From Gemella haemolysans ATCC 10379 (GTDB lineage: Bacteria; Bacillota; Bacilli; Staphylococcales; Gemellaceae): a stretch of 64,000 nt of DNA. Shown here piece by piece: positions 52,431-62,767 of this stretch (positions within the stretch are counted from its first letter, which is position 1; each line of letters opens with the position of its first letter). The translations under genes and the position numbers were made by a program. The stretch is taken from positions 1 through 64,000 of the forward strand of contig NZ_ACDZ02000014.1 of the NCBI RefSeq assembly GCF_000173915.1, given 5' to 3'. A model generated the notes under the pieces. That model saw only the letters and a list, made by a program, of their open reading frames with translations, ran no database searches and was not told where the DNA came from.

Positions 52431-54686
52431 ATGTCATTTAGTAAATATGTATTAGATAATACAAATAAAGAACTAAGTACTTTAGAGAACAAAGAAATAT
52501 ATATACAACTATTAAATTATGTAAAAGAACAAGCTGATAAAAAAGCTTTAAACTCAGATAAAAAGAAAGTTTACTACATTTCAGCAGAATTTTTAATTGG
52601 TAAACTTTTATCAAACAACCTAATTAACTTAGGGATTTATGAAGAAATTGAAAAAGAATTAAATGCGGCTAACAAACGTCTTAGCGATGTTGAAGAAGCA
52701 GAATTAGAACCATCACTAGGTAACGGTGGTCTTGGGCGTTTAGCATCTTGCTTCATCGATTCTATCTCATCATTAGGAATCAATGGTGATGGAGTTGGAT
52801 TAAACTACCACTGTGGATTATTCAGACAAGTATTTGTTAAAAATGAACAACACGCAGAACCAAACTTCTGGATTGAAGATTCTTCATGGTTAAGAGACAC
52901 TGATGTTAAATACACAGTACCATTCAAAAACTTCAACCTAACTTCAACTCTAAAAAGAATTGATGTACTAGGATACAAAAAAGATACTAAAAACTACCTA
53001 AACTTATTCGATATTGAATCAGTAGATAGCAGTATCATTGAAAATGGTATTAGTTTCGATAAAACTGAAATTGAGAAAAACTTAACATTATTCTTATATC
53101 CAGATGATAGTGATAAAAATGGTGAATTACTACGTATTTATCAACAATACTTCATGGTATCAAATGCAGCTCAATTAATTTTAGATGAAGCTATTGCTAA
53201 GGGAAGTAATGTACATGATCTATATGAATATGCATATGTTCAAATTAACGATACTCACCCAAGTATGGTAATTCCTGAATTAATTCGTTTACTAACTGAA
53301 AAACACGGAATTGAATTTGAAGAAGCATACACAATCGTTCAAAAAATGACTGGTTACACAAACCACACTATCTTAGCTGAGGCTCTAGAAAAATGGCCAT
53401 TAGAATACTTAGAAGAAGTGGTGCCACACTTAGTAACAATCATCAAACAATTAGATGCAGTTATTAGAGAAAAATATGAAGGTGAAGATATTCAAATCAT
53501 TGATAAAGATGATAGAGTACACATGGCAAACATGGATATTCACTTCTCTAACAGTGTAAACGGGGTTGCTTACCTACACACTGAAATTCTTAAAAACTCT
53601 GAATTAAAACACTTCTATGAATTATATCCAGAGAAATTCAACAATAAAACTAACGGTATTACATTCAGACGTTGGTTAGAGTTCTCTAACAGACCATTAG
53701 CAGCATACTTAAAAGATATAATAGGTGATGAATACCTAACAGATGCAACTAAATTAGAAAAACTATTAGCGTTTGTAGATAGTAAAGAAGTAGCAGCTAA
53801 ATTAGAAGAAATTAAACACGAGAATAAACTAGTTCTTAAAGAATACTTAAAAGAAACTCAAGGTATTGAATTAGATGAAAACAGTATTATTGATACGCAA
53901 ATTAAGAGATTCCATGAATATAAACGTCAACAAATGAACGCTTTATATGTAATCAAAAAATACTTAGATATTAAAAATGGAAAATTACCAGAAAGAAAAA
54001 TCACTGTATTCTTCGGTGGTAAAGCAGCACCGGCTTATATTATAGCTCAAGATATCATTCACTTAATTCTATGTCTATCAGAATTAATTAACAATGATCC
54101 AGAAGTAAACAAATACTTAAATGTATACTTAGTTGAAAACTATAACGTAAGTGTAGCTGAAAAATTAATACCAGCAACTGATATTTCAGAGCAAATTTCA
54201 TTAGCATCTAAAGAGGCAAGTGGAACTGGTAATATGAAATTCATGTTAAACGGAGCTTTAACTCTAGGAACTTTAGATGGAGCTAACGTGGAAATTGACG
54301 AACTAGTTGGTCGTGAAAATATCTATATCTTCGGTAAAGAAAGTGATGAAATCATTAAACTTTATGAAACTGCTGGATATGTATCTAAAGAATACTATGA
54401 AAAAGACGGTGTTAAAGAGGTTGTTGACTTTATCGTATCTGATGATTTAGTTAAACTTGGAAACAAAGAAAGACTAGAAAGATTATACAACGAACTTCTT
54501 AACAAAGATTGGTTTATGACACTAATTGACTTTGAGGAATATTACGCTAAGAAAGAAGAAATGTTAGCAGATTACGAAAACCGTGAATTATGGATGAAGA
54601 AAGTTATTGCGAACATTGCGAAAGCAGGATTCTTCTCATCTGACCGTACAATTGCTCAATATAATGAAGATATTTGGAATAAATAA
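52431..54686 (+). CDS. glgP: Glycogen/maltodextrin phosphorylase
   Basis: GT35 phosphorylase of 751 residues, releasing glucose-1-phosphate from alpha-1,4-glucans. Motifs: [37 protein letters not shown], and the pyridoxal-phosphate site [20 protein letters not shown] with the cofactor Lys. Its context with malQ points to maltodextrin rather than storage glycogen; no glgABCD gene is in the window, so malP would be an equally good name. Start after GAGAGGG. Confidence 0.95.
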   Translation: MSFSKYVLDNTNKELSTLENKEIYIQLLNYVKEQADKKALNSDKKKVYYISAEFLIGKLLSNNLINLGIYEEIEKELNAANKRLSDVEEAELEPSLGNGGLGRLASCFIDSISSLGINGDGVGLNYHCGLFRQVFVKNEQHAEPNFWIEDSSWLRDTDVKYTVPFKNFNLTSTLKRIDVLGYKKDTKNYLNLFDIESVDSSIIENGISFDKTEIEKNLTLFLYPDDSDKNGELLRIYQQYFMVSNAAQLILDEAIAKGSNVHDLYEYAYVQINDTHPSMVIPELIRLLTEKHGIEFEEAYTIVQKMTGYTNHTILAEALEKWPLEYLEEVVPHLVTIIKQLDAVIREKYEGEDIQIIDKDDRVHMANMDIHFSNSVNGVAYLHTEILKNSELKHFYELYPEKFNNKTNGITFRRWLEFSNRPLAAYLKDIIGDEYLTDATKLEKLLAFVDSKEVAAKLEEIKHENKLVLKEYLKETQGIELDENSIIDTQIKRFHEYKRQQMNALYVIKKYLDIKNGKLPERKITVFFGGKAAPAYIIAQDIIHLILCLSELINNDPEVNKYLNVYLVENYNVSVAEKLIPATDISEQISLASKEASGTGNMKFMLNGALTLGTLDGANVEIDELVGRENIYIFGKESDEIIKLYETAGYVSKEYYEKDGVKEVVDFIVSDDLVKLGNKERLERLYNELLNKDWFMTLIDFEEYYAKKEEMLADYENRELWMKKVIANIAKAGFFSSDRTIAQYNEDIWNK

Positions 54687-54705
54687 AAATAAAGGGGAAC
54701 ATACG

Positions 54706-55500
54706 ATGAAACTATTAACGATTAATGTTCATAGTTGGTTAGAAGAAAATCAACTAGAAAAATTAAATATTTTAGCGAAGGTAATTGTAGAAAAAAATTA
54801 TGACGTGGTTGCCATGCAAGAAGTAAATCAATTGATTAATAGTGAAGATGTTCAACAAGGTATAAAAACAGATAACTTCGGGAAATTATTGTTAGATAAG
54901 ATTAGAGAATATGGAGAAGAAGGTTACAGTTATTACTGGACATATTCTCACATTGGATTTGATAAATTCGAAGAAGGACTAGCGATATTAGCTAAAGGTG
55001 AGGTTGTTGCCGTAGAGGACTTTTACTGTACGGCACAACAAACCGTGACTTCTATCGAATCAAGAAAAATTTTAAAAGTAGATCTTAAAGTAAATAATGA
55101 GATCGTAGAATTTTACAGTTGTCATATGAATTTGCCAACTTGTAAAGGGGAAGACATAGATCAAAATCTTAGCAACCTAATTAATTATACAGATAACAAA
55201 AATCTTAAAGTTTTCATGGGGGATTTCAATACGGATTATTTTCATCAAGTAGATGATTACAAAAGAATACTTGATAAAGGATTATATGATACATATGAAT
55301 TAGCCGAGAAAAAAGACGGGGGAGTTACCGTATATAAAAATATAAGTGGTTGGGAAGATTCTATGTGTCAGAAAAAATTGGATTATGTTTTTATTAATAG
55401 AAAATTGGATGTAAAAGAAAGTTTTGTTATATTTAATGATGATAATTATCCAATAATTTCTGATCATAATGGCTTAGAAGTAACATTAGCAGAAAAATAA
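54706..55500 (+). CDS. Endonuclease/exonuclease/phosphatase-family hydrolase
   Basis: A 264-residue protein with the EEP fold: LLTINVHSW start, MQEVN metal-binding Glu, HMNLPTC, MGDFNTD and the terminal SDHNGLEV. The family contains nucleases and phosphoesterases. Inside a maltodextrin operon it is more likely a phosphatase or an enzyme on sugar-phosphate intermediates, but no substrate can be read. ATG 54706 lies 9 bases after AAAGGGG, and a longer frame overlapping glgP is rejected. The PTS gene follows after 19 bases. Confidence 0.85.
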   Translation: MKLLTINVHSWLEENQLEKLNILAKVIVEKNYDVVAMQEVNQLINSEDVQQGIKTDNFGKLLLDKIREYGEEGYSYYWTYSHIGFDKFEEGLAILAKGEVVAVEDFYCTAQQTVTSIESRKILKVDLKVNNEIVEFYSCHMNLPTCKGEDIDQNLSNLINYTDNKNLKVFMGDFNTDYFHQVDDYKRILDKGLYDTYELAEKKDGGVTVYKNISGWEDSMCQKKLDYVFINRKLDVKESFVIFNDDNYPIISDHNGLEVTLAEK

Positions 55501-55519
55501 AAAAAAGGAGGAAAATGTT

Positions 55520-57106
55520 ATGTTACAAAAAATTCAGCGTTTTGGTGGCGCTATGTTAATGCCTTCTATTATATTCGCATTCTTCGGATTAGTAGTAGGA
55601 TTAACTTCAATTTTCAAAAACCCTAACTTAGTAGGGAGCATCGCGACAGAGGGTACTCTTTGGTATAACTTCTGGTTCGTAGTTGAACAAGGAGGATGGA
55701 CAATCTTCAATCAAATGCCAGTAGTATTCGCACTTGGTATCCCAATCGGTCTTGCTAAAAAAGCAAATGGTCGTGCTGCATTAGAAGCGTTCTTAATCTA
55801 CATGGTTTTCAACTACTTCATCAACGGATTCTTAACTCAATTCAAATTCTTTGGAGTAGATGTAACACCAGCTCTTAAATTACCTACAGGTATTACAAGA
55901 ATCGCTGGAGCAATCACATTAGATACTTCAATCATCGGTTCTATCGTTATTGCATCTATCTCAGTATGGATTCACAACAAATTCTTTGATAAAAAATTAC
56001 CTGAATTACTAGGAATTTTCCAAGGATCAACATTCGTTATCTTAGTAGGATTTATCATTATGATTCCAGCTGCATTCTTAACAGCTCTATTATGGCCAAA
56101 AGTTCAATTAGGAATCGCTGCATTACAAGGATTCTTAAAAGTATCTGGAGTTGCAGGGGTATTCACTTACACATTCCTAGAAAGAATTTTAATCCCAACA
56201 GGATTACACCACTTTATCTATGGACCATTCATGTTTGGACCAGCAGTAGTAGAAAATGGAATCACAGCTTACTGGGTACAACACATTCAAGAGTTCTCTC
56301 AAAGCTCAACTCCATTAAAAGAGTTATTCCCACAAGGTGGATTCTCATTACATGGTAACTCAAAAGTATTTGGTTTACCAGCAGCAGCTTTAGCTATGTA
56401 TGTAACAGCTAAAGACAGCAAGAAAAAAGTTGTAGCAGGGTTATTAATCCCAGCAGCACTTACTGGTTTCTTAACAGGAATCACTGAACCAATCGAGTTC
56501 ACATTCTTATTCGCAGCACCAATGTTATTCGCTACTCACGCAGTATTAGGTGCATTAATGTCAGCAACTATGTATCAATTTGGAGTTGTAGGTAACTTCG
56601 GAAGTGGATTAATCGACTTCTTAGCTCTTAACTGGTTACCAATGTTCAAAAACCACTCATCTCAAGTATTCGTTCAAATCGCAATTGGATTAGTATTCTC
56701 AGCAATCTACTTCTTTGTATTTAGATTTATGATTCTTAAATTCCAATTAAACACACCTGGACGTGAAGCAGATGATGCTGAAACAAAACTTTACTCTAAA
56801 CAAGAGTACCGTGAAAAAGGTAAAGAAGCAGCTAAACCTGAAGTTAGAGATGATGCAGCTACTCATGATGATCAAGCAGTTATCATTTTAGAAGGTTTAG
56901 GTGGTAAAGATAATATCGTAGACGTTACTAACTGTGTAACAAGATTACGTGTTAACGTTAAAGATGAAAGCTTAGTTAAAGATGATGAGTTCTTAAAACG
57001 TTCTGGAGCTCTAGGAGTTGCTCGTAACGGTAAAGCAATTCAAGTAATCATCGGATTCTCAGTAGGACAAGTTAGAGAAGCTTTCGAAAAAGAATTACAC
57101 AAATAA
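55520..57106 (+). CDS. PTS alpha-glucoside EIICB component
   Basis: Membrane sugar phosphotransferase permease of 528 residues. The EIIC domain of the glucose/maltose superfamily (about 1-410: GITEPIEFTFLF, GLHHFIYGPFMFGP) is followed by a linker and a C-terminal EIIB domain with the phosphorylated Cys in VTNCVTRLRV (about residue 472). It resembles GlvC/MalX-like carriers for maltose or related alpha-glucosides. No EIIA is encoded here, so a shared glucose-type EIIA must supply phosphate. It is the last gene of the operon, starting after AAAGGAGGA. Confidence 0.93.
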   Translation: MLQKIQRFGGAMLMPSIIFAFFGLVVGLTSIFKNPNLVGSIATEGTLWYNFWFVVEQGGWTIFNQMPVVFALGIPIGLAKKANGRAALEAFLIYMVFNYFINGFLTQFKFFGVDVTPALKLPTGITRIAGAITLDTSIIGSIVIASISVWIHNKFFDKKLPELLGIFQGSTFVILVGFIIMIPAAFLTALLWPKVQLGIAALQGFLKVSGVAGVFTYTFLERILIPTGLHHFIYGPFMFGPAVVENGITAYWVQHIQEFSQSSTPLKELFPQGGFSLHGNSKVFGLPAAALAMYVTAKDSKKKVVAGLLIPAALTGFLTGITEPIEFTFLFAAPMLFATHAVLGALMSATMYQFGVVGNFGSGLIDFLALNWLPMFKNHSSQVFVQIAIGLVFSAIYFFVFRFMILKFQLNTPGREADDAETKLYSKQEYREKGKEAAKPEVRDDAATHDDQAVIILEGLGGKDNIVDVTNCVTRLRVNVKDESLVKDDEFLKRSGALGVARNGKAIQVIIGFSVGQVREAFEKELHK

Positions 57107-57112
57107 GAGTAT

Positions 57113-57150
57113 AAAAAAAGAAATTGACGTAAAAGTCAGTTTCTTTTTTT
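57113..57150 (+). terminator. Terminator of the maltodextrin operon
   Basis: AAAAAAAGAAATTGAC/GTCAGTTTCTTTTTTT stem. Confidence 0.92.
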
Positions 57151-57294
57151 GTTATGAATGGATATATATACTATATTAAATACTGTTTTTCCTCGCATTC
57201 AACAGAAGAGCTACATAATAATATATGTTTTAATAATCAATGGAACATTGTTAAACAGAGTGATTAAGGCTAGTTATAAAGGTATATTAAGGTA

Positions 57295-57332
57295 AAAAAA
57301 TACTTAGCAAACATTGTCTGCTAAGTATTTTA
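57295..57332. terminator. Terminator of the methionine ABC operon
   Basis: A 13-bp stem AAAATACTTAGCA/TGCTAAGTATTTT with flanking A and T, just after the stop of the last gene (minus direction). Confidence 0.88.
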
Positions 57333-57339
57333 ATTTATA

Positions 57340-58173
57340 TTAGAACGCTGGAGTAGCGTGTCCTTTTGGTTTAAGTTCTTTGTTAATATAATCTTTAACT
57401 TTTTCGCTAGCTAATGCTTTTTTAACTGCTTGAACTTTAGCATCATCTTTGTTATCTTCGCGAGCTACTAGTGAGATAGCGAATGTTAAGTCATCTGCTT
57501 TTTCAAGTGCTAGACCGTTTTTATCAGGAGTTAATCCTAATTTAGAGATGTAAGTTGGGTAGTTAAATACTAAATCTTTTTCGTTATAAGCTTCGTTTAG
57601 GTTAAGTAAGCTTACTTTAGTAAATTTAAGGTGTTTTGGATTGTCTTTGATATCCGCTTCTGTTACTGTAAAGCTATTTGGATCTTTAAGAGTAATAACT
57701 TTAGCGTGATCTAATAAACGTAAAGCACGTGCTAAGTTTGTTGGATCTGAAGGGATAGCTACATCAGCACCATCTTTAAGATCTTTAATATCTTTAAGAG
57801 TTTTTGAGTAGAATGATACAGTCGCGTTGTAGATAGGTTGAACTGCTACAAGTTTAGCATTATTTTTTTGGTTAAATTGTTCCATGAATGGTTTGTGTTG
57901 GAAGAAGTTAGCATCAACTTCTTTATTGTTTAATGCAACGTTAGCTTGAACGTTATCAGAAACTTTAACGATTTCTAAGTTGTAACCATCTTTTTTAAGA
58001 TCTTCTTTGATCATTTCTAACATGTCTGTCATTGGAGAAGTGTGAGAAGCTACTTTTACAGTAACTGGTTCTTTCTTCTCTTCTTTTTTAGGTGCTTCAG
58101 TTTTGCTTGAACATGCTGTTAAAATTAATAATAAAGCAGCTAAGCTAGCTATAAATGAAATTATTTTTTTCAT
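57340..58173 (-). CDS. metQ: MetQ-type substrate-binding lipoprotein, second copy
   Basis: Surface lipoprotein that binds methionine or a related ligand for an ABC importer. It has 277 residues with a signal peptide and lipobox LTAC (Cys21), a Lys/Glu-rich linker, then the NlpA fold (VDANFFQHKPFMEQFN, DLVFNYPTYISKLGL). It is about 60-70 percent identical by eye to the upstream copy and separated from it by 88 bases, so it is a tandem duplicate. The extra copy may bind a different stereoisomer or dipeptide. Confidence 0.9.
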   Translation of the reverse strand: MKKIISFIASLAALLLILTACSSKTEAPKKEEKKEPVTVKVASHTSPMTDMLEMIKEDLKKDGYNLEIVKVSDNVQANVALNNKEVDANFFQHKPFMEQFNQKNNAKLVAVQPIYNATVSFYSKTLKDIKDLKDGADVAIPSDPTNLARALRLLDHAKVITLKDPNSFTVTEADIKDNPKHLKFTKVSLLNLNEAYNEKDLVFNYPTYISKLGLTPDKNGLALEKADDLTFAISLVAREDNKDDAKVQAVKKALASEKVKDYINKELKPKGHATPAF

Positions 58174-58261
58174 TATATATTCTCCTATTAAGTATATTTT
58201 TATTTAGAGGTAAGGTTGTTGATTGTATAATATAGATTTTGGATTAATAATAATATATTTA

Positions 58262-59086
58262 TTAGAAGGCTGCAGTAGCTTTACCTTCAAAATTCTTTTG
58301 TAAGAAATCTTTAACTTTTTGGCTAGTTAAAGCTTTTTTCACTGCTTGAATTTTTGCATCGTCTTTGTTATCTTCACGAGCTGCAAGAACACCAGCGTAT
58401 GTAAAGTCAGCTTTATCTTCCATTAGAAGTCCATCTTTCATTGGTGTAAGGCCTAATTTAGCAATGTAAGTTGGGTAGTTGAATACTAAATCTTTTTCAG
58501 CATATGCATCACTTAAGTTTAAAAGACTAACTTCTGTAAATTTAAGATGTTTTGGATTATCTTTGATATCTTTTACAGTAACATTGTAACTGTTAGGATC
58601 GTTTAATGTAATTAATCCACCGTGAGCTAATAATCTTAATGCACGAGCTAGATTTGAAGCATCAGATGGAATTGCTACATCAGCACCATCTTTAAGATCT
58701 TTAATATTTTTAACAGTTTTTGAGTAGAATGCTGGAATTGAGTTGTAAACTTTTGCCACAGCTACTAAGTTAGTTTTATTTTTTTCATTGTATTGTTTCA
58801 TGAATGGTTCATGTTGGAAGAAGTTAGCATCTATTTCTTTATTTGCTAAAGCAACGTTAGCTTGAACGTTATCAGATACTTTTACAATTTCAAGAGTATA
58901 TCCTTCTTTTTGTAAATCTTCTTTAACTAATTCTAACATATCAGTAAATGGTGGAACGTGTGCAGCAACTTTAATAGTTTTGTTTTCTTTTTTTTCTTCT
59001 TTCTTATCGCTAGCTTGATTAGAACATGCTGTTAATACAAGTACAAGAGCTAAAAGACTAGCAACAAATGATAATAGTTTTTTCAT
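58262..59086 (-). CDS. metQ: MetQ-type substrate-binding lipoprotein, first copy
   Basis: NlpA-family lipoprotein of 274 residues: signal peptide with LTAC lipobox (Cys21), linker, IDANFFQHEPFMKQYN and DLVFNYPTYIAKLGL. It follows metI by 5 bases on the minus strand and completes the importer metN-metI-metQ. The gene downstream is its duplicate. Confidence 0.92.
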   Translation of the reverse strand: MKKLLSFVASLLALVLVLTACSNQASDKKEEKKENKTIKVAAHVPPFTDMLELVKEDLQKEGYTLEIVKVSDNVQANVALANKEIDANFFQHEPFMKQYNEKNKTNLVAVAKVYNSIPAFYSKTVKNIKDLKDGADVAIPSDASNLARALRLLAHGGLITLNDPNSYNVTVKDIKDNPKHLKFTEVSLLNLSDAYAEKDLVFNYPTYIAKLGLTPMKDGLLMEDKADFTYAGVLAAREDNKDDAKIQAVKKALTSQKVKDFLQKNFEGKATAAF

Positions 59087-59091
59087 TGGTT

Positions 59092-59763
59092 TTATTTCTC
59101 CTTTTTATTTGTAAAACGTTTAGCTAATCCATAACCTATAGATTGAATAATAAATACATATACAATAAATATTATTACTATTAAATACATCAGATCATAA
59201 TTGTATTCTTGATATCCATATCTAAATGCAAATTCACCAAGTCCACCTGCTCCGATTACACCCATTACAGTAGTATACGCTAGTAAACTAATAGTAGTAT
59301 AGGTGAATGATAAGATTAAGTTATCCATTGTAGCAGGTAATAAGAAGTATCTAATAATTTGAATTTTTGTAGCTCCCATACTTATAGCTCTATCTACAAT
59401 TTTTTTAGGAACATTAATAAGGGCTTGTTCAACAAAACGTGCATAAATACTTACACCAACAAGAGTAAGCGGCAAGATTGCTGCAATATTCCCAAAAGAT
59501 GTTTTAAATAGAAATCTATTTACAGGAATTAGTATGAATACAAAAATTAAAAATGGAACACTACGTAGGGCATTAAGTGCAATGCTAAGACCTTCATAAA
59601 CTGCTCTATTTTTTAATAAATAATCACGACTGAAAGAAAAAAGCATAATACCTAATGGCAGGGAAATGAAAAATACTGTTAACATAGAGTAAATCATCAT
59701 ATAGTTTGTTTCCCAAAATGCTTTCATAATACCATCGTAATTGGCTTTAAATAAATCAATCAT
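59092..59763 (-). CDS. metI: Methionine-type ABC permease MetI
   Basis: Membrane subunit of 223 residues with about five or six segments and the EAA loop (RAISMGATKIQIIRYFLLPATM) that docks the ATPase. It is the permease of the D/L-methionine importer class. It overlaps metN by 8 bases, showing translational coupling. Confidence 0.93.
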   Translation of the reverse strand: MIDLFKANYDGIMKAFWETNYMMIYSMLTVFFISLPLGIMLFSFSRDYLLKNRAVYEGLSIALNALRSVPFLIFVFILIPVNRFLFKTSFGNIAAILPLTLVGVSIYARFVEQALINVPKKIVDRAISMGATKIQIIRYFLLPATMDNLILSFTYTTISLLAYTTVMGVIGAGGLGEFAFRYGYQEYNYDLMYLIVIIFIVYVFIIQSIGYGLAKRFTNKKEK

Positions 59764-60490
59764 TTAATAAAAACTCCTTTACGTAGTTATAGTAATTACT
59801 GTCGTAATCGTCTTTTGCATTTTTGTTAGGTACGACAATATCTTTTATAGTAGAATCATCGATAACTACTACTCTGTCACAGAAGTTCTTCAATAATGAA
59901 AGACTGTGTGAAATCATAACAATCGAAATATCAGTTGTAGTTCGTAGTTTGTTTAGAAGAGCGAAAATCTCTTTCTCACTATTAGTGTCTAAAGCAGAAC
60001 TGATTTCATCACAAAGTAGAACTTCAGGTTCTTGTAGTAGTGCCATAGCAATAGCGACCTTTTGTTGTTCACCACCACTTAAGCTACCACAAAGACTATT
60101 TTTTAGTCTTGTAATATTCATGAATTCAAGAATATCATCTATTTTCTTTTTATCAACAGAAACCTTATTTAGTTTGTATACTAAACTTAAATGATAATAT
60201 ACACTTTTATTATCAATAAGATTAGAGTGTTGGAATATGTATGCTAGATTTTTTCTAGTATTTCTAAGGGTGCTTGCATCCATAGATTTTATAGAAGAGT
60301 TTTTATAAAGTATATCTCCACTATCATATGAAACAATCCCGTTGATCATCTTGAGAATAGTACTTTTACCTGTACCATTTCTTCCGATAATTCCAATAAC
60401 TTCTTTCTTATTGATATCAAATGATATATTTTCTAATTTGAAGTTAGCATCTTTATATTGTTTTGATACGTTTTTTAATTGAACTATCAT
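59756..60490 (-). CDS. metN: Methionine-type ABC ATPase, short MetN without NIL domain
   Basis: ATP-binding subunit of 244 residues with Walker A GRNGTGKST, signature LSGGEQQK, Walker B VLLCDEISSALDT and H-loop ISHS. Typical MetN is about 340 residues with a C-terminal NIL domain that gives methionine feedback; that domain is absent here, so transinhibition is probably lost. Context with metI and metQ supports the assignment. Start after TTGGAGGT; a good promoter lies just upstream. Confidence 0.87.
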   Translation of the reverse strand: MIVQLKNVSKQYKDANFKLENISFDINKKEVIGIIGRNGTGKSTILKMINGIVSYDSGDILYKNSSIKSMDASTLRNTRKNLAYIFQHSNLIDNKSVYYHLSLVYKLNKVSVDKKKIDDILEFMNITRLKNSLCGSLSGGEQQKVAIAMALLQEPEVLLCDEISSALDTNSEKEIFALLNKLRTTTDISIVMISHSLSLLKNFCDRVVVIDDSTIKDIVVPNKNAKDDYDSNYYNYVKEFLLND

Positions 60491-60508
60491 AATATACCTC
60501 CAAGCTAA

Positions 60509-60537
60509 ACTATACCACTTTCGGAAAAGGATTTCAA
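60509..60537 (-). promoter_or_regulatory. Promoter of the metN operon
   Basis: Minus-strand TTGAAA (60532-60537), 17 bases, TATAGT (60509-60514), only 18 bases before the start codon. There is therefore no room for an S-box or T-box leader. Confidence 0.75.
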
Positions 60538-60546
60538 GAGTTTTGT

Positions 60547-60729
60547 TTAATTTTTTAAAATTATTTGTTCATATTGTTCTATGCATGTTTGATAGTGTTT
60601 AGACATCTGTTGTGTGATTTTTTTTAATTTGTACTGATACAGTTTATCGATGTAAATTGAAGATAGTTTTAAAAATATAACAAAAATAGTAAAGATTACT
60701 ATTATTATAGCGATTTGTATTATTCTTAA
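60547..60729 (-). pseudogene. 60-codon coding-like frame without start, unknown
   Basis: Upstream of metN on the same strand a frame encodes a hydrophobic segment (IQIAIIIVIFTIFVIFLKL) and a polar helical tail (YQYKLKKITQQMSKHYQTC...). It has no ATG/GTG/TTG near its front and no ribosome site. It may be a gene that lost its 5' end. The rest of 60547-60920 shows nothing beyond a weak LacI-gene promoter (TATAAT at 60888). Confidence 0.3.
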
Positions 60730-60920
60730 TTAGAAGATATGAAATGAATTGTATTAGAATAAAAATCAAAAGTGGATTATTTTTTTGTATTCATGATGAA
60801 AAATTAAAGTATTTAACAAAAAAAATTAGTATTTATATTTTCTAAAAATGTTCTTATATAATTCTTTATTTATTTAGTTGAATCGTTTATAATTATAGTT
60901 ATGATTTAAGGAGGTAATCT

Positions 60921-61934
60921 ATGAAAAAATTGACAATAGTAGATATAGCAAAAATGGCCGGAGTAGGTACTACTACTGTCTCTAGATATTTTAATGGTGG
61001 AAATTTAAAAAAAGAAACAAGAGAAAGAATTAAAGAAATAGTAGATAAATACAATTATACGCCAAACACTTTTGCTAAAGCGTTAAAAAGTATTGATAGT
61101 AAAATTATAGGAGTGATTGTTCCATGTTTGCACTCTTATATCAGTGGAAATACTTTAAAATACCTTGATAAGGAATTAAAAGAAAATAATTATGAGACAC
61201 TAATAATGAATACCAATTTTGATGAGAATAAGCAATTGGAATATATAAAAAAATTAGCGCGAATGAATGTAGATGGAATTGTTTTATTACCTACTACAAT
61301 GAGTAAAGCTTATGAAAGTACTATTAAATCTATAGATGTTCCTGTTGTTATGTTAGGACAAGAAGGCGAGTATACATATAGTGTTGAGTACAATGACTTC
61401 AATGCTGCTAGGGATTTAACGTATTATGTATTATCAAGCGGTCATAAAAAAGTAGCTTACTTAGGTGTCAGTGAGGACGATATTGCAGTAGGATACTATA
61501 GAAAATTAGGGGTTCTAAGAGCATTAGAAAAGTATAATCTAGAACCAGAGAATATATTAATTACTAATTTCGGAATGGAAGAAGGCTATGAAATAGTAAA
61601 AGAGAATATTGAAAAGTTAAAAGAAGATAGTTGTTTAATTTGTGCAACTGATAATTTGGCTTATGGAGCAATAAAGGCTCTTGAAGAAGAGGGTTTAAAT
61701 GTAGGTGAAGATTATTCTGTAGCGGCATTTGGAGATTATACTTCATCTGCATTATTAAAATCACCGTTAACAACGATAAAATTTGATTTAAAAGATGCGG
61801 CTAAGCAGACGGTAGAAATGTTATTAAATGTAATAAAAAAAGAAGAAACAGCTATGAAACTATTAATTGGTTATGAATTAAAAACGAGAGATAGTGTAGT
61901 TGATTTAAATAAGATGGAGAATAAAAATGACTAA
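60921..61934 (+). CDS. LacI family transcriptional regulator
   Basis: A 337-residue repressor. The N-terminal LacI helix-turn-helix (TIVDIAKMAGVGTTTVSRYFN) and hinge (YTPNTFAKALKS) precede a periplasmic-binding-protein-like effector domain. Start after AAGGAGG. It overlaps the next HAD phosphatase gene by 8 bases, so the two form one unit. The sugar it senses is unknown; the nearby maltodextrin operon is a possible but unproven target, as it lies 4 kb away with its own GntR regulator. Confidence 0.9.
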   Translation: MKKLTIVDIAKMAGVGTTTVSRYFNGGNLKKETRERIKEIVDKYNYTPNTFAKALKSIDSKIIGVIVPCLHSYISGNTLKYLDKELKENNYETLIMNTNFDENKQLEYIKKLARMNVDGIVLLPTTMSKAYESTIKSIDVPVVMLGQEGEYTYSVEYNDFNAARDLTYYVLSSGHKKVAYLGVSEDDIAVGYYRKLGVLRALEKYNLEPENILITNFGMEEGYEIVKENIEKLKEDSCLICATDNLAYGAIKALEEEGLNVGEDYSVAAFGDYTSSALLKSPLTTIKFDLKDAAKQTVEMLLNVIKKEETAMKLLIGYELKTRDSVVDLNKMENKND

Positions 61935-62724
61935 AATAAAAGCAATTTTTTTTGATATTGATGGTACAATAAGAAGTTTTAAAACAAAAACAATTCCAGA
62001 AAATACAGTAAATACTTTAAAAAAATTAAAAGAACAGGGGATAAAGATTTTCATAGCTACAGGAAGAGCACCATTTCATACTACATTTTTAAATGATTTA
62101 TTAGATTTTAAATTTGATGGCTATATTACGATAAATGGTCAATATTGCTATTTAGAAAATGGTGAAGTTTTAAATGATAAGATATTATCTCAAGAAGATA
62201 TAAAAAATGTCCTTCCTTATTTTAAGGAAAATAAGATTGCGTGTGACTTTGCTTTACTAGATGGTGCATTTATGAATTTGAAAAATTCAAGGGTAAAATG
62301 GTTAGAAGATGAGCTAGGAGATCCAGAGCGTTTTAAAGAAGATCCGTTAGCATATGATAAAGCAATTAGTGAAAAAATCTATCAGCTTAATGTCTTTGTA
62401 TCAGAAGAGGAAGAAGCGGGCTTTTTAGCATATATGCCTACTTCAAAAGCAGCAAGATGGACTACTCATTTTACTGATGTCATTCCAAAAGATGGTGGAA
62501 AAAATACTGGAATTGATGCGGTTATCGCGCACTTTGGTATTAAATTAGAGGAAACTATGGCATTTGGTGATGGTGGTAATGATATAGATATGCTTAAACA
62601 TGCTGGAATAGGTGTAGCGATGGGAAATGCTGGAGAGAATGTTAAAGAGATTGCAGATTATATCACAACAAGCGTAGATGATGATGGAATAACAAATGCG
62701 TTAAAACATTTTAATGTAATATAA
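61927..62724 (+). CDS. Cof-type HAD-IIB phosphatase
   Basis: A 265-residue haloacid-dehalogenase phosphatase. Motif I is FFDIDGTIRS near the N-terminus, ATGRAPF follows, and GDGGNDIDML lies near residue 217. It acts on a sugar phosphate or cofactor phosphate in the cytosol. It is translationally coupled to the LacI regulator. It is a different group member from the HAD at 29826. Confidence 0.9.
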   Translation: MTKIKAIFFDIDGTIRSFKTKTIPENTVNTLKKLKEQGIKIFIATGRAPFHTTFLNDLLDFKFDGYITINGQYCYLENGEVLNDKILSQEDIKNVLPYFKENKIACDFALLDGAFMNLKNSRVKWLEDELGDPERFKEDPLAYDKAISEKIYQLNVFVSEEEEAGFLAYMPTSKAARWTTHFTDVIPKDGGKNTGIDAVIAHFGIKLEETMAFGDGGNDIDMLKHAGIGVAMGNAGENVKEIADYITTSVDDDGITNALKHFNVI

Positions 62725-62728
62725 GAAC

Positions 62729-62765
62729 AAAGACTAGAAGAATTTTAATAAATCTTCTAGTCTTT
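62729..62765. terminator. Terminator between converging genes
   Basis: A perfect 13-bp stem AAAGACTAGAAGA/TCTTCTAGTCTTT with an 11-base loop between the HAD and ClC stop codons. T-runs are short. Confidence 0.7.
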
Positions 62766-62767
62766 AA

